A program made the translations under genes and the position numbers. Under the pieces are notes generated by a model. That model searched no databases. It had not been told where the DNA came from and saw nothing but the letters and a program-made list of their open reading frames with translations. A stretch of 64,000 nucleotides of DNA from Toxoplasma gondii ME49 (lineage: Eukaryota > Apicomplexa > Conoidasida > Eucoccidiorida > Sarcocystidae), in assembly GCF_000006565.2 (NCBI RefSeq), contig NC_031475.1, forward strand, positions 3,125,189 through 3,189,188, read 5' to 3'. Numbering within the stretch: the stretch's first letter is position 1; every line of letters begins with the position of its first letter. This document shows positions 37,359 to 47,827 of the stretch, one piece after another.

Positions 37359-40300
37359 ATGTGGCGCTCTTCTCCTCTTCCTCGTTCCTTTCCGCGCCTT
37401 CTTCTCGCTCTCGCCTCTCTCTGCTGTCTCTACCTCCCACCTCCTCCGGTGTATGTACGCCCGTGCAACTCATTCACACAACGCGCCTCGTCTGCCCCCT
37501 CCTTCGCCGTCGCTTCGCCGCTTTCAGCTGGCGATGAGGAGGCAAGTCCCGTCTTGGATTTGAGTCCGAACGATCTGCAGACCCTCCTGGAAATTGAGAA
37601 CGAAGGCAGCCATGTGAAACGCAGGCCGTTGCTCTTCGTCGCCTTCGTGGCACCCTGGTGCGGCCACTGTCGCGCGCTCCACGGCCCGTTCCACGACGCA
37701 GCTGAGGTGTACGTACACCAGATTCACGCGCTGAGAGCGAGTCGCCACAGAGCGCTCGCGGCCTTTCGATCTGAGGCGGCGCGGGCGGTGGCCGAGGCAG
37801 AGGCGAGTGCTGCTGCGGCGGAGACGCGCCTTCTGTCTCTGAAGCAGCAGACGCTCGAAGAAGACGTCCAGAAGGCAGAGGCCGAGGCAGTCAAAGCTCG
37901 GCAGGCGGTTGCTGCGCTCAAGCGTAGACTCGGTGAGGAGGAGAGACGCCTCCAACTCGAAGACTCCAGGAGTCGAGACGTGTATCCGGACGTTCTTTTT
38001 GGGCGCTTCGACTGTTTCGCTTCGCGGGAGGCCGAGACCATTTGCCAGAGCGCCTTCCAAGTCGATCGATACCCCACTCTTCTTCTTCTTCGCTCTCTCG
38101 CAGATCTCGGAGGTGCCGCCCTCGCTCGCGCCTCGAGAGAGGACCAGCCGAAATTCCCCGCGGCCCGCGTCTCGGCGTATCCCGCGGGTCGGCCGCGAAC
38201 GAGCGCCGCCATCGTCGACTTCCTTCTCAAGGCGACGGCGGACCACGCTTCACTCGTTGCTTCTCTTTCTCCCCAAGAGAGGGAAGGAAACGGCTTTTTC
38301 TCTTGGCTTTCTCGGCGTCTCGAAGGCGAGTCCGTCCGGATCGTCTCGGGCGCCGAAGAGCTGCGAGTCCTCCTCCGACCTGCTTCCGCGGACTTCCACG
38401 TGACGGATGTCTCCTTTCTCCTTTGCCTAGCCACTCGGGAAAACGGGGCTCTTTCGGCGCCCCTCGAACAGGTGCATGCAGCCGTGGAGCTCTTCGCTGG
38501 AGTCGCGAAGCGCGAAAACGCCGTGCGACACTTCCTCGTCACCCTCGACGCGCAGCTCTGCACGCAGTTCCTAGACGTCCTGCAACTCCCTCACTTGTTT
38601 CAGTTTCTCGCGACTCGCAACGCAGAGTCGATCGAGCACCGAGACACCCCAGCGGTTTCCCGGAGACTTCTTTCAGAGCTCCGCCCGGCTCTCACCGTGG
38701 CGGCGGTACAGCCGGAGCTGCACCTTCCAGCCCCGTTCTGGGGTTCCGCGCGGGAAGAGGAAGGCGGCGGAGCGAGCGCCGACGAAGAGGAGACCCAGCG
38801 AACGACGCGGAGAAGGCTGCAAGCGCTCCAGGTCGTTCTCAGCGAAGTGTGGGCTGACCAAGTGCGCACGCGGGTGCTTCGGCGCCAGCGCGAAGAGGCG
38901 ACTTGCCAAAGGGAGAAACGCGAGGGGCGAAGCGGAAGGGGAAGGTGTGGGGTGGAGGAGGGAGGGAAGAAGAGGCGCGGGGGGTTCTGCTTGTCTTCAC
39001 TGCCCATCCTCGACGACCTGAGCTTGATGGTGGCGCCTCTGTTTACCGGCCCGTTCGGCGCGAGCGCCGACACGACCTCCTCGCCGCTGGAGAAGTTTTT
39101 GCGTGCTCGAAGCGCGCCTGTGTTGCCGCTCGTGTCCCAGGAAAACTTCTTGAATTTGAGGAGCTCAAAGGATCGAACGCTTGTCCTGCTTGCCCTCGAC
39201 TTGCGCGCGCTCGACTGGATGAGTGAGCTGAATACGGTAGCTCTGACGGCTGTGCTGCTGAAGACGCTGATCCGCCTCAAGCGAGGCAAGTGGCGAGAAG
39301 AGTTGCTGCCTTCGTTCCGCGAAGCAGAGGCGGCTGAGACTGGCGAAAAGGACGAGGACGCGCGTGCAGAGCGAGACGAGGCATGGGACGACGCTGCTGT
39401 GCTTCGTTCGATCGTCGCCCGCGAAGATTTAATTCTCAGCAGCGACGACGTGCTTCTCATCGACCCTTCAGCGGATCCGCGAGACACCCTCGGACCCGGC
39501 GCCTGGAAGCCCGACGACGCAAACGAAATGGAGACGCTTCTGTTGGTCGAGAAGATCTGGAAGCTGACCAAGGTGGCCAGCTGCATGTACACTGCGGAGA
39601 GGCAGTCGGTGTCGCCTTTTCCGCGAGGCGAATTTGCTCAGGCTTCGTCAGCAGGGTTGACTTCGTTTACGCTTGGCATCGTCGACGGCCTCATGTTCTC
39701 TGACTCTCTCGAAGAATACGGGGTGTATGCACCTGGCGACTTGCCGGCAGTCCTCGCCTTTCCGCCACTTGCTGGGAGCAATCGGAAGCAGAGCGCTGGG
39801 AAAGGCGACGAACCCGTCCACAGGGTGTACCGCGACAAAGAGCGCTTGACTCTCGACTCGCTCTTCCGCGGCCTGCAACTTCTTGAGGCCGGCGAACTGG
39901 AGCCCCAAGTGGAAGGCTCTGTCGAAGGCGAAGGGCAGGCGCCGGTTGTCCGCTTCGTTCTGCAGCGGTGGAGACAGTTGCGCAAGTGGCTCAAGTCCCT
40001 GAAGCGCGACGCCTCCCGGTCCTGGCCGGACTTCATTCGCATCGTCTTGGGTCTCCTCGCTTTCGCCCTCATTCTCGTTCTCACTGTCATCCTCCTCATT
40101 AGCACCGTGTGCTGTGGCGGCGGCGCCGGGGACGGTGAGTCGGTCGTTACCTCGGACGACGAGGACTTCTCGACAGACGAGGAAGACGAAGATGAGTTCG
40201 GGGGCGCTCAAGGCGAGACAGCGGACATGCCTACTTTGGAGGAAGTCAAAAGGAGAGCGGAGCGCATGCTTCGGAACCGAAGGCGCCGCGTGGCTGGGCC

Positions 40301-40403
40301 GGAGCGACATTCCAAGGTGGCAGGCGCAGAATGTGAACAAAAAGAAAGTGGAGAAGGGCAAGACAAACACACGGCAAGGGCGCAGACAGGGGACGAACAG
40401 TAA
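37359..40403 (+). CDS. Membrane-anchored thioredoxin/PDI-like protein with coiled-coil insertion
   Basis: A single-exon 1014-aa open frame from ATG 37359 (CACCATGTGG). A signal peptide is likely at residues 11-30 (RLLLALASLCCLYL). A thioredoxin-type active site lies at 100-104 (WCGHC, in VAFVAPWCGHCRALHGPF), the PDI-type CGHC. The fold is split: residues about 118-202 are a charged Ala/Glu/Arg coiled coil, after which the domain resumes with VLFGRFDCF (212-220) and the cis-proline loop RYPTLLLL (P239). The long middle has no domain I recognise. A single membrane span follows near 892-917 (LGLLAFALILVLTVILLIS), then an acidic tail (DDEDFSTDEEDEDEF) and a basic C-terminus. The expected topology is oxidoreductase domain in the ER/secretory lumen and tail in the cytosol. 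It is probably a disulfide oxidase/isomerase of the secretory route; the substrate is unknown. Confidence 0.85.
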   Translation: MWRSSPLPRSFPRLLLALASLCCLYLPPPPVYVRPCNSFTQRASSAPSFAVASPLSAGDEEASPVLDLSPNDLQTLLEIENEGSHVKRRPLLFVAFVAPWCGHCRALHGPFHDAAEVYVHQIHALRASRHRALAAFRSEAARAVAEAEASAAAAETRLLSLKQQTLEEDVQKAEAEAVKARQAVAALKRRLGEEERRLQLEDSRSRDVYPDVLFGRFDCFASREAETICQSAFQVDRYPTLLLLRSLADLGGAALARASREDQPKFPAARVSAYPAGRPRTSAAIVDFLLKATADHASLVASLSPQEREGNGFFSWLSRRLEGESVRIVSGAEELRVLLRPASADFHVTDVSFLLCLATRENGALSAPLEQVHAAVELFAGVAKRENAVRHFLVTLDAQLCTQFLDVLQLPHLFQFLATRNAESIEHRDTPAVSRRLLSELRPALTVAAVQPELHLPAPFWGSAREEEGGGASADEEETQRTTRRRLQALQVVLSEVWADQVRTRVLRRQREEATCQREKREGRSGRGRCGVEEGGKKRRGGFCLSSLPILDDLSLMVAPLFTGPFGASADTTSSPLEKFLRARSAPVLPLVSQENFLNLRSSKDRTLVLLALDLRALDWMSELNTVALTAVLLKTLIRLKRGKWREELLPSFREAEAAETGEKDEDARAERDEAWDDAAVLRSIVAREDLILSSDDVLLIDPSADPRDTLGPGAWKPDDANEMETLLLVEKIWKLTKVASCMYTAERQSVSPFPRGEFAQASSAGLTSFTLGIVDGLMFSDSLEEYGVYAPGDLPAVLAFPPLAGSNRKQSAGKGDEPVHRVYRDKERLTLDSLFRGLQLLEAGELEPQVEGSVEGEGQAPVVRFVLQRWRQLRKWLKSLKRDASRSWPDFIRIVLGLLAFALILVLTVILLISTVCCGGGAGDGESVVTSDDEDFSTDEEDEDEFGGAQGETADMPTLEEVKRRAERMLRNRRRRVAGPERHSKVAGAECEQKESGEGQDKHTARAQTGDEQ

Positions 40404-43042
40404 GGGAAGGTGGAATTCCTTTTGAAGAATCTGAAAAACCAAGGCGTGCGGAAGAAGACTGGGCGGAACAGAGGGCAGCAGATGCCGTCGCCGGTAAACG
40501 GTCTTTGCTCTGCAATTTGAAGACGAAGTCTTTCTGGAGGTGCATGTGTCCTTCCTTAACGAATAGTGCAGTTTTCTTCGGGGGGTTTGTCTCGAGCAGC
40601 TCAACAAAGAGTAGCTGGAGAAACTCGATGGTGCCCTTTTTCCCTCGGACTGCCAAAAATGACGCCACAGTCTAAATCCTGCAAAAGCGGTTGAAAACGT
40701 GTTGTGCAGGCGAAGCGCAAATGGATATTTCTGTACAAGAAGAGTGTCATTTCACGTTGTGTCGGTTTGTGCCCAGTTTTGACTGTGAAAGGAAGCGAGG
40801 CATGAGGGTAAGTAGACTTGGGCGGGTTCGGTGTCTGCCTTCCAACTGTGTGGTCCGTGTCCTTGCACCGGTCGGTCTTCTAGTCAGGGCGAGTGTCAAA
40901 ATACTGAGTTTCGCCTCGCTACAATTCGCCTGTTTGAGTCTCGATTCACTTTGTCGAACTGGGAATGGCGGATCATTTGTTTGCTAGCGCCACGGATACC
41001 AGTTGCTGAGGATCAGTATTGTGTGGGAGACGCTGCGTAGCCGCAAAACTTGCGCTCCAGGGTCTTCCCCAGACACGAGCTACCGACATAGAAAACTCCA
41101 CGCGAAATTCCAAGCTAAACTTGGCTGCGGTCAGTTTGAGAAGCGAAGTCAGGTATCGGAGAGTCGACAGGTTGGCGGCACCACTCCCAGAGCCGGTGCG
41201 CAGGAGACGAGACACCCGAGGAATCGGCAACACATGATTGCATTGACCACGTTTTTCGACTGCGTTCATTGGAGGGCCGTTTACGAAGACATACAAAGTT
41301 GGCGGGGACTTGTCTCTTCCGCGGACGCCACTTGCGACCAGACATCCAAGCGGCAGTTAAATAACTGTAACTCCAGTTATACAGTCCTCGGGTCAGGTGA
41401 ATCAAACCACACCCCATTTCTCTTGAACGATGAGCGAAGAGCAGCAGTCGAAATCGACAACCCACAAGTGACGGGGCTTCCGAACCCGGAAAGCAACAAC
41501 AGTGAGTCGCTTCGCTTCTAGTAATTCACGCCCATACGCAGATCGGTTATAAATCGAAAGACACAGTTTCCTACATTTATGAGTCGCGTCGCGACCCCAA
41601 AATCCACTTTCGGTGGATCGGTGGTTAGCAGCTCAGGAAGTGTGCCGTTACTATTTTTGCTTCCACGTGTGCAGTTTGTGGGTGTCAGGAGGAAGGAGCG
41701 GAAAAACTAGGAAAAGTCCGAGTGGCTTAGTAACAGACACAGCCTTTAGCCACAAAGCGAATCGTCGTCGGTTACCGGCAAGAAGTGCGTCTTTCGTGAT
41801 TCGTCACTCAGCAAGGGCGAAATCGTCGCGTAACGCGTTGCAAAAGTGAAGCTTCCCAAACTCTCAAGTGATGGCTTTCCTTCGGAAAACAAAGGATATC
41901 ACACTCGCGTCCACGAGCTTCTCTGCACTTCTGCTATGCGGTTGTCATATCCCTTAACTCTAGTAAGTCCACACTTCACTGGCACGGCCCGGCCCTCTTG
42001 AGTGCTTTCGGTTGTTGCAGTCAGTGAGCTCCTGAAAGAACAGCCGACACGTAGACGGTGCCGTCACGGAAATCGGGGAACCTAGAGTGTATGGAATGGC
42101 GCCACTATGGTTTCGTGCATCGTGGTGGGGCGTTCTCTCGGAGACCTTTTTCTTTCTCGTTTTCTGGCGCGTACATGTCTTCCGGTGTCTCCATCCTCGC
42201 CCTCATTCGGAAGTCTGTTCTTTTGTCTCTGCTCGACTGGCATAATCCCTCATTGCAACCGACCGCACCTCTGTTCTTGCTTCGTCGTCCAAGCCTTTCT
42301 TTCCGTAAAGCTGTCCAGACAAAGGTGGACACCGCCACTCCGGCATCCCGCTTTAAACGATCAGTGCGTGCACTCAAACTGTGTACCACTGATAATTGTG
42401 TGGCTCTTGCTACTTGCTTTCTCATCGTCACTCAATTTGCCCAGTGATGATACTCCTAGTACGATGGCACTGGCCATACCAGCACCTGCGGAGTCGTTTT
42501 ATCTCGCGGCTTCGAGAGAAAAGCATTTCTTCTTGGAGCTCCTCTCCTTCGCCTGCTCTCCGCGATTGCGGTAGTGACTCTACAGTCCTCAACAAGGCAG
42601 GAAAGGGAGCATGAACAACAGAACGGGACCAGGAAAAAGCCAAAGTCGCACAGATCGAGACGAGGACATTCGGAACAAAACAATCGAACGCGAGATTCTC
42701 TACAGCGTAGAAAATGGAATGGCGCTGCGCACGGAGAATGAACCCGCGCGTCTCTGCATATCCTAACGTTTAAAGACTTTCCGGGCAGACATATCGAGAA
42801 AACACCACCATCTACTTGGGTGAAAGGATATGTGATCACACCCGCACCTCCCCTCTGCTTTCCCCTCTTCTACGTGCGTCGGCAGTCGATCTGGGTGTAA
42901 CTCGAGGCAACTCGTCGAATACCATCACCAGTTCACACAACTCGAGATTCCTGGTCCTGTCCTGTTTGTTCCTCTCTTGGTCTGCTCTTGCCTGCCTGTG
43001 CAAACCTACGCCAGTTCCAAAAAATACCCTCGTTTTTCATCT
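40404..43042. other. Intergenic stretch between convergent genes, with a cob fragment
   Basis: The thioredoxin-like gene (+) and the small membrane protein gene (-) converge here, so both 3' UTRs are expected. A cob fragment is at about 41340-41412. Open frames such as 42107-42574 (+) lack domains and splice support. Confidence 0.55.
41340..41412 (-). pseudogene. Nuclear insertion of mitochondrial cob fragment (NUMT)
   Basis: The minus-strand translation gives LIHLTRGLYNWSYSYLTAAW followed by MSG. This is nearly identical to coccidian cytochrome b around the end of helix B (LIHMSRGLYNWSYSYLTTAWMSG). Nuclear sequence takes over abruptly on both sides. It is less decayed than the two cob pieces near 22-24 kb, so it may be a younger insertion. 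Confidence 0.9.
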
Positions 43043-45041
43043 TCAGTGCTTCTTCTTTCCTTCCTTCGCGTAATGGCTGCCCTCGGCCTGCTGCTGAGGC
43101 TCCTCTGAAGAGCCGGCATTCAGCGAGCAGCAGCCGTGGCCGCGGTACTGAGCTTGTTGCTCAGGAGGCAGGAGTTCGTAGTCCGGACTGACAGGCAAAA
43201 CACGCGAAAAAGCAAATGAAGACGGACCGAAGTGGAGACACGAAAGGAAATCGAAGAGAACGACAGAGGCTCCCGGCAGAGAAGGAAGGCGACGAGAGAC
43301 TGAAGGCCGGCGAACGGGGAAAACCACAGGATGTGCAATGTCACGCAGACATCCGAACGAAGAAACTCTAACAGAGAAGGAACAGGGAAACTACCACATC
43401 TGACAAATGGCAAACCATCAGGTCTACACAGGAGACTGAGGAAGTGAACCACACCGAGGAGAGGCGGCGTATGTGCGTCAAACGGAAGGCAAGCACGCAC
43501 GGTGGCAACCGAGGAAAGGAATCAGGGCAGGAGGACGGAGGCTAAAAGCAGTACATGAGGACAGTGAGGCAGAGGGGTGGAGGACAGCCTTGAAGACTAC
43601 GAGAAGCGACATACAAGAAAAAATAAATCTACAACCTGAGAAGGTAGAGGGTGAATCCGTGACTTAACACAGGCAAAAACGAGAGAGAGGAAAGAGACAA
43701 CAAAGAAAGGCAGAAAAAACGTCGGGATGTACGGAGATGACTCACCGGAAGCTAAGCAAGAGGACGCAGACGGTGAAGAGGAGGATGTGGGTAAGGTTGA
43801 AGTCGAAATTTCTCTACGAAAGATGCGAAAACCCAAACACAGGAACGCCACTGCAGAGACAGGATCCGGTCATGTTTCCAAGGAAAGAAAAGACCAGCGT
43901 TCTGATGTTCACAAGAAACTCTCTTTTCCCTGCTGAAATCCCCCCGCTGTTCCACATCAGCGTAAAATCCTGCGGAACGTTCTCTGTAGAAAACGCAAAA
44001 TCGACGATAAAAAACGTTGGGAAGGCTCAAACAGTGGGTATTACGTGAAGAAAAAAACAGAGGCTCTGCCAGAGACATCCAAAGCAGAAGAGAGGATTCT
44101 GACACCTGCCATGTGCTAGCACGATGAACTTTTCATCTACTGGGAATGAATGTTTACAAGCTCTAAAAATCGATATGCCTCACAGAGAGGACGCCCTGCA
44201 AGACGGGAGGAGCACGAAAAACTGGCTTACCTTGAAGGGGAAGAGTTTTTGCATGAAAAAACCAATTTTCCACTGACTGAACCGCGGATCTTGAGACAGG
44301 TTCCAGAATTCGCCGAACATGTACAGCATCAGAGCAGAAAGCACCATGGCGAAGAGCCCCATGACCGCGGCTGGCACGCAGAGGCAACACAGGAGCGACA
44401 CGGCACATCATCGTGCTTCGAAGCAACGATTCCGGTGCTCGAGCGAAGCAGTTGCACAAAGGAAGACAAGAAAACAAGCGACAGAGAGATTAGTTGAAAA
44501 AGCGAGGGGAAACAATGGTCACTTGAGCTTGTTCTACTCGAATAAGAAGATCCTTGTGACAAGCCGAGCGCGTACACGCACACGCACACAATATTTCGAT
44601 GTTCATATGATGCAGGCGCACCAGCTACTGCCAGTTGATTCAGTAGGCGTGGAGAAGGAAACGTCTGACTCTATCACTCATTGCTATCATGTTTTATTTC
44701 CAATTTCTCTGTGGCTGTCCCGAAGCCCCCGACACACATTTCCTGGGCGACTCCGCGTCCCCGGTGCGGTCGGTATCGTGCACGTAGTGTGTCGACGAAC
44801 GGACTGCCGGGTCCGGCAAACGCTACGAAACGTGAAGATGGCGGCAGAACACATCGGAAACTTCAGGAAATATGACCCTGATTGGTGAAAGGTAGTGGGC
44901 GTAGCAGTTACGTGCCATACAGGAACCGGAGTGATAATCGGAGCTTCAGTGCGGTGTGCTGAAAAGTCCTTCCGGACTGTGTCTTTGTGAATCATCCACC
45001 TTACCATCCAAGAAACGAGCCGGTTGGACGAGGGACGCCAT
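43043..45041 (-). CDS. Small two-span ER-type membrane protein, four exons
   Basis: Minus-strand exons: 45005-45041, 44231-44370, 43746-43813, 43043-43187. Phases 1, 0 and 2 match at each junction and give 129 aa. The protein starts MASLVQPARFLD. Span 1 is at about 14-33 (VMGLFAMVLSALMLYMFGEF), with a loop containing WKIGFFMQKLFPFK. Span 2 is at about 64-80 (NLTHILLFTVCVLLLSF). A hydrophilic tail follows (PDYELLPPEQQAQYRGHGCC) and ends in KKKH, which fits the C-terminal KKxx dilysine signal for ER retrieval. Both termini are therefore probably cytosolic. I do not recognise the family; the compact layout recalls small eukaryotic ER/Golgi accessory proteins. A long minus-strand frame at 44687-45568 overlaps the first exon in another frame and is rejected in favour of this model. 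Confidence 0.65.
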
Positions 45042-46971
45042 TTTGGACCGTTCTGCTCTGAAAAATGGAAGAGTTTTCGACAAAAATGTCTTCTGAAACA
45101 GCACGCGGCCTTGAGTTGACGCCGGGGTATCACAGGCAACACGATGTATGTACAGACTTTCAAGGAAAGACACGGTGGAAACTGCGAACGACCAGAAAGC
45201 AACAGGAGCCTAAATAGAGCAACATGCAAACAGTTCGGTAAGTGAAAGACATGCGAGCGCAGACAGCCATCTAGAAGCACGCCTGTCACCTCGCGATACG
45301 GCCGTCTTTTCCCCATCCAGCCAGTAGGGTTCAGCGCGCCGTATTTTAGGACAGCTACTTTTCGGTCGGTCGCGAAACGCCACCTCTGCAACCGGCCTCC
45401 CGCGCCCCGCTCCTCCACCGGCAGTCGCGTTTCCTGGATGTCAACAACTGATAAAACTTTCAGCATCTCGTTTGATGTGACTTCATGCCACTTAAAGAAA
45501 CAGAGACAGACGAGACAGGAACGCGGGCAACGATATGCAAACTGGGCGTCTCGGCCACTGTCTTGCATCGGCCTGTCGTGGAGGGTCAGTAGTGCTGTAA
45601 TGAAGGCGGAATGTACAAGCGAGCTCGAGAAATACGTGCTGCCGTCGTTTTCTCAACTTTCTGATGTTCGCGCAGGCTTTATCTTCTGTAGAAACACGTT
45701 CTGTCCCGCCGTAGTAAGATGGTGTGCATGGCTGCTGCAGCACGTTGCTGCTTGGGTGTGTTGGAATAATCTACGCAGATCAGTTTGTGGAGGATCCAGA
45801 ACCGTTCAACTCAAATCGAAGAAACAGAAATATCACGATACCCAGGATGCTGAATATGACTTCAGTTATGAGAAACAGCCACCCAAGTTCTTTATGACTG
45901 CTGTACACCATCACCCCACATGACTTTTGAAAACAGCTAGAAATAATGGATACACACACGTAGATATCTTAAAACTAGTCGAGTGTTTCTCTTATCGTCT
46001 GAGTTCAATCGATCGATAGAATTCTCCGGTCAAAATGGTTGGTTGACTGCCTGCTGTTCATCCTAGTGGAGATCTTCGGGTGAAGCCTGACACTTCTTCT
46101 CACATTCACCGTGTCCGCAGTAACGGCTGGAGTCTTTGTTGTATGGGCATTGTTAAGTAAGCAACTGGAAAGGACAAGGACGAAGGTATGAGACTCACAA
46201 ATCAAACAGCTCCGTGGACAAGCGGCAACTGGAAGCACAAGGAGCACGTACAAGCACGTGTCATACATTGTAAGCCGTGTTGGTGCGGAACTCGTGCGTG
46301 GCTGAGTCTCTTATCAACTATGGAGCCGTGCCTGCGTACTTGGCGACATGGAAAAGCGAAAATGTTTTGTTTCGACCGTAGGGCATCTACTGCAGTGTTA
46401 ATAAGAGACATGGACGCGGAATTTGAGCTTCACAAATACCAGCAACTTTTTTGTGTTTTGCGATGCGGATCCTGATAGTTAGCATCGTCCTTCTCTCTGA
46501 GCCGTGCTGACATTCGAAAGGGAGATGGGCAATGTCCGATGTCAAGCAATGAAGCTGGTATCAACCGGCACGATTTGCTTGCTACACAGAAGTAACCTTC
46601 TTGTGATTGCAGGGATGTACATGGGAGTAAACCGCTCCTATTTATTTCTGTCGATGGAGAAAGACGCATTATGTGAGCTCTCCCGGTAAATAATTCGTCT
46701 GTTCTACTGATCGCGGCATCCAACTTGGCGGTTGGATGGAAATGCGGAGTGTTTCAGATTTCGACGTGGGACGGGCATTCTGCTCTGCCGCGCGTCGACG
46801 TCGCGGTTTTTCTCCATTGTGTGTTGGACTAAGCATTTGCGAGAGTGGTGCACAGTTTGTCTCGGAGTACCACATGAAGATGGGGGAGCTTTTTTGAGGA
46901 GGTACACGGTTGACTTGCTTCCTTCGAGGTCTCAAGGGCATTTCGGCCTCCAGGATACCCTTGTACAGCTG
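45042..46971. other. Intergenic stretch, no gene supported
   Basis: It contains the presumed promoter of the small membrane protein gene and the 3' flank of the SRS pseudogene. Short frames (for example 161 codons at 45438-45923 +) have no signal peptide, domain or splice partner. Confidence 0.5.
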
Positions 46972-47827
46972 TCAGTATTTGCTCATCAGAATGGTTCCAA
47001 GACACACGGCGGCTACGCACATCAGTCCACTGATACAGTTCAACGTCGCTGCTCCGGCAGCATTTGAATTTCGAAACTCACCGTATGTGGACGGTTCAGT
47101 TGCTGCTGTCGTTGTAACTACTTGTCTGACTTTGATCGTGCATTCGTCGTCTGACTCATTAACGGCTGTCTCGCACTTGTAGCAAAGCAATTCCTCCGTC
47201 ATTAGTTCTGCCTTCGCTTCGAGTGAATACGGACCGTTCGTTCGTCTTGTTCGTTCAACGTCGGTTCTTGGAACTGGTTGATCACCACATTCTTTTGCTC
47301 CTCCAACGAACACCTTGTTTGCTTCTCTGGGTTCGAGATTGCAGTTGGAAGGGCAATTGAAAAAAACCGCGTCCGTGCCCTCGAAGTCGAGTTCGAGGTA
47401 CTGTCTTGCGGTGTTTGAGGCATTTCCCTTTTCAGTTTTTTACGCACTGATAACAAAATGTCTCTGTTCATTGGGTTGTTCCGTGATTGTCAGTACGTTG
47501 CCCCCCCTGGTTGCTTTGCCATCTCTTACCAACTCAGCCAAGTTCGTGTTCCGACCGGTGCAACACCCGTAGACGTACGCGAAAGCCTGGCAGCCATCTG
47601 GAGAGAGTGTTGAGCCGGTGGAGCACTCTAGCGTGACCACGCGTTCAAGAGGAGTTACAGCGACTTCAAGCAGATTGCTGTCGCACGTGTGCATAGGTGT
47701 AGCAGTAGTAAGAGACGCTTCTGTGGATTGTGCAGTGCCGACGAGACCGTTAATGGGACCCGCAAAGAAATAGAGCACGGCCTAGGGGGTGAAATAAGCC
47801 ACCCACGTGGACAGGTCTTCTCTTCAT
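46972..47827 (-). pseudogene. SRS (SAG1-related) surface antigen pseudogene
   Basis: A minus-strand relative of the intact SRS gene at 49754-50644. A start region at 47827 (MKRRPVHVGG) parallels MDRTSVHAGG of the intact gene. Domain 1 features follow (TPLERVVTLEC, AYVYGC), then domain 2 (DAVFFNCP, CGDQPVPRTDVER, LLCYKCE), and a hydrophobic GPI-type tail (GLMCVAAVCLGTILMSKY, then stop at 46972). It is broken in at least three ways. The frame shifts near the signal peptide (around 47765). A one-base shift lies just before the CYxC motif of domain 1 (around 47446). An in-frame TGA follows shortly after, and the linker containing the last cysteine of domain 1 and first cysteine of domain 2 is missing. 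SRS proteins are GPI-anchored coccidian surface antigens; this copy should not yield one. Confidence 0.85.

Noticed and set aside
44687..45568. 293-codon minus-strand open frame
   Set aside because: Overlaps the first exon of the small two-span membrane protein in another frame, shows no domain, and its length is explained by chance in GC-rich DNA.
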